Origin: Methanothrix sp. | Lineage (GTDB): Archaea; Halobacteriota; Methanosarcinia; Methanotrichales; Methanotrichaceae | NCBI GenBank assembly: GCA_023229165.1 | Contig: JALNZQ010000192.1 | Coordinates: 1-5,333, forward strand | DNA length: 5,333 nt | Direction: 5' to 3' | Shown here: one piece after another, positions 4,401-5,333 of the stretch | How positions within the stretch are numbered: the first letter of the stretch is position 1 | How the letters are laid out: each line of letters starts with the position of its first letter | Translations under genes and position numbers: made by a program | The notes under the pieces: model-generated | What the model was told of the DNA's origin: nothing | The model's database searches: none | The model's input: the letters and a program-made list of their open reading frames with translations, nothing else

Positions 4401-5333
4401 ATGAGAATGCATGATGATAGTGGTAGGCAAATGAGCCATGTTTTTCTAAGACAAGTTAATCGTTCGATATATCTCAATGATACTTTGAGTGAACAATCTT
4501 TTTTTGTAGAAATGGAAGTTAAAGATCCAAATGGTGCATTAGTTTGTGACATAGCGATGAGCTATGAACAATTTGTAAGAACTTTACTTTTTAATGGTGA
4601 TGTACCTGTGACTCTTTTAAAATATAGAAATATAGATGGTAAATTATCAGAAGAAAAAGTACCTATACCAGATTCATCAAGAGATAGTTTAATTAAAGAT
4701 TTGGATGAAACTATTGGTGGAGTAGCTAATCGTATTATAGATATGAGAAAAGATTTATATGAAATACTAAATTCTACAAAAACTGTTAGTAAGAAAAAGA
4801 TTGAAGATTTATTAGAACAGATAAAAGTTATTGAGAGTCATTATAATAGTAATATACCTTATGTTACTCAAGAAGCTGTTAAAAAAGTTAGTAAAATTCA
4901 AGATAATGCAAAATCACAATTGGCTATAGCTATGAATCAAATGATTGGTAGTGATTCTTTTAAGCCTGAACATTTTACTCGTTTAATAGAGGGTGAATCA
5001 ATAATGGCATTACCTGATTATACAGCAGAACCAGTAGATGATGATTATAAATTAAAAGATAGAGAAGAAAAAAATATAGATGAAATGACTAACATGGAGT
5101 TGGGTGATCATATTTCTAAATATTTAAAAGCTGTAGAAGTTACTGAACAAAAAGTTTTTGAAAATAAAAGTGATAAAGAAAAAGAGAGTAAAACTAAAAT
5201 GTATGGTGCTCATGCTAGTGGTGATAATAAAGGTGTTTATATAACTTATATAAGTTATCAAGGCGGTCATAAGATTGATACTGAAAAAGCAAGAAGATAT
5301 TTGAAGTTTTTGAAGACTATTAAAACTTATGGT
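4401..5333 (+). CDS. Conserved phage protein of unknown function, 3' end beyond the window
   Basis: The frame is open from ATG 4401 to the right edge (311 codons, no stop). AAGGAG at 4390-4395 is 5 bases upstream and decides this start over ATGs at 4407 and 4431. Residues 30-75 hold FFVEMEV, then SYEQFVRTLLFNGDVPVTL (54-72), followed by a long helical, coiled-coil-like region (about 92-183) containing NSNIPYV (149-155) and KVSKIQDNAKSQLA. From memory this order (QF, then a Gly/Val-Pro-Val-Thr strand, then helices with NIPF or NIPY) matches a family common in tailed phages with no known function. An acidic linker (about 204-265) leads to a second segment, GVYITYISYQGGHKID (278-293) and EKARRYLKFL (295-304), which recalls another uncharacterised phage module. 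No signal peptide, membrane segment or catalytic motif is visible. A role in early phage DNA metabolism is suggested only by its neighbours. Confidence 0.85.
   Translation, partial: MRMHDDSGRQMSHVFLRQVNRSIYLNDTLSEQSFFVEMEVKDPNGALVCDIAMSYEQFVRTLLFNGDVPVTLLKYRNIDGKLSEEKVPIPDSSRDSLIKDLDETIGGVANRIIDMRKDLYEILNSTKTVSKKKIEDLLEQIKVIESHYNSNIPYVTQEAVKKVSKIQDNAKSQLAIAMNQMIGSDSFKPEHFTRLIEGESIMALPDYTAEPVDDDYKLKDREEKNIDEMTNMELGDHISKYLKAVEVTEQKVFENKSDKEKESKTKMYGAHASGDNKGVYITYISYQGGHKIDTEKARRYLKFLKTIKTYG

Noticed and set aside
1..5333. CRISPR array, insertion sequence or attachment site
   Set aside because: No regularly spaced repeats, transposase motifs or terminal inverted repeats were seen, and no second copy of the tRNA 3' end is present to mark an integration site.

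Overview
The window is AT-rich, tightly packed and entirely plus-strand coding. It looks like a stretch of a bacteriophage or prophage genome infecting a low-GC bacterium. The evidence for phage origin is a lone RuvB-type helicase with no ruvA or ruvC beside it, a class II tRNA gene among small uncharacterised genes, and a last gene that resembles a family I recall only from tailed phages. Strong AGGAG-type ribosome binding sites and housekeeping-type promoters (TTGATT, 17 bp, TATAAT) fit a Firmicutes-like or similar host and argue against Bacteroidota. Tryptophan is encoded by TGG and both TAA and TGA end genes, so the standard genetic code is used. No integrase or structural gene is visible, so lytic phage and prophage cannot be separated.

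Layout: (1) 2-277, the 3' end of an unrecognised gene. (2) 284-373, a tRNA gene with a long variable arm and leucine-like D arm, but an anticodon arm that does not fold normally. (3) 396-842, a 148-residue protein of a conserved family of unknown function. (4) Promoter at 851-879, then 915-2582: a three-part protein with an N-terminal GHKL-type ATPase, a HExxHxxxxxH zinc metallopeptidase-like motif and a C-terminal winged-helix-like segment. (5) Promoter at 2575-2603, then a three-gene unit: RuvB (2624-3607), an unknown acidic protein (3610-4053) and a small basic helix-turn-helix protein (4050-4355), joined by a 2-base gap and a 4-base overlap. (6) Promoter at 4352-4380, then a gene running off the right edge (4401-5333).

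The clearest regulatory signal is that three transcription units carry the same -35 and -10 hexamers with the same 17-bp spacer, two of them with the -35 box overlapping the preceding stop codon. No terminator is visible between units, so each promoter probably adds to read-through from upstream. The most interesting genes are the ATPase-peptidase-DNA-binding fusion and the phage-type RuvB, whose RuvA-contact hairpin is altered although its catalytic residues are intact. They stand next to each other with matching promoters and may act at the same stage of infection, perhaps in DNA processing or host takeover; that link is inference from position only.
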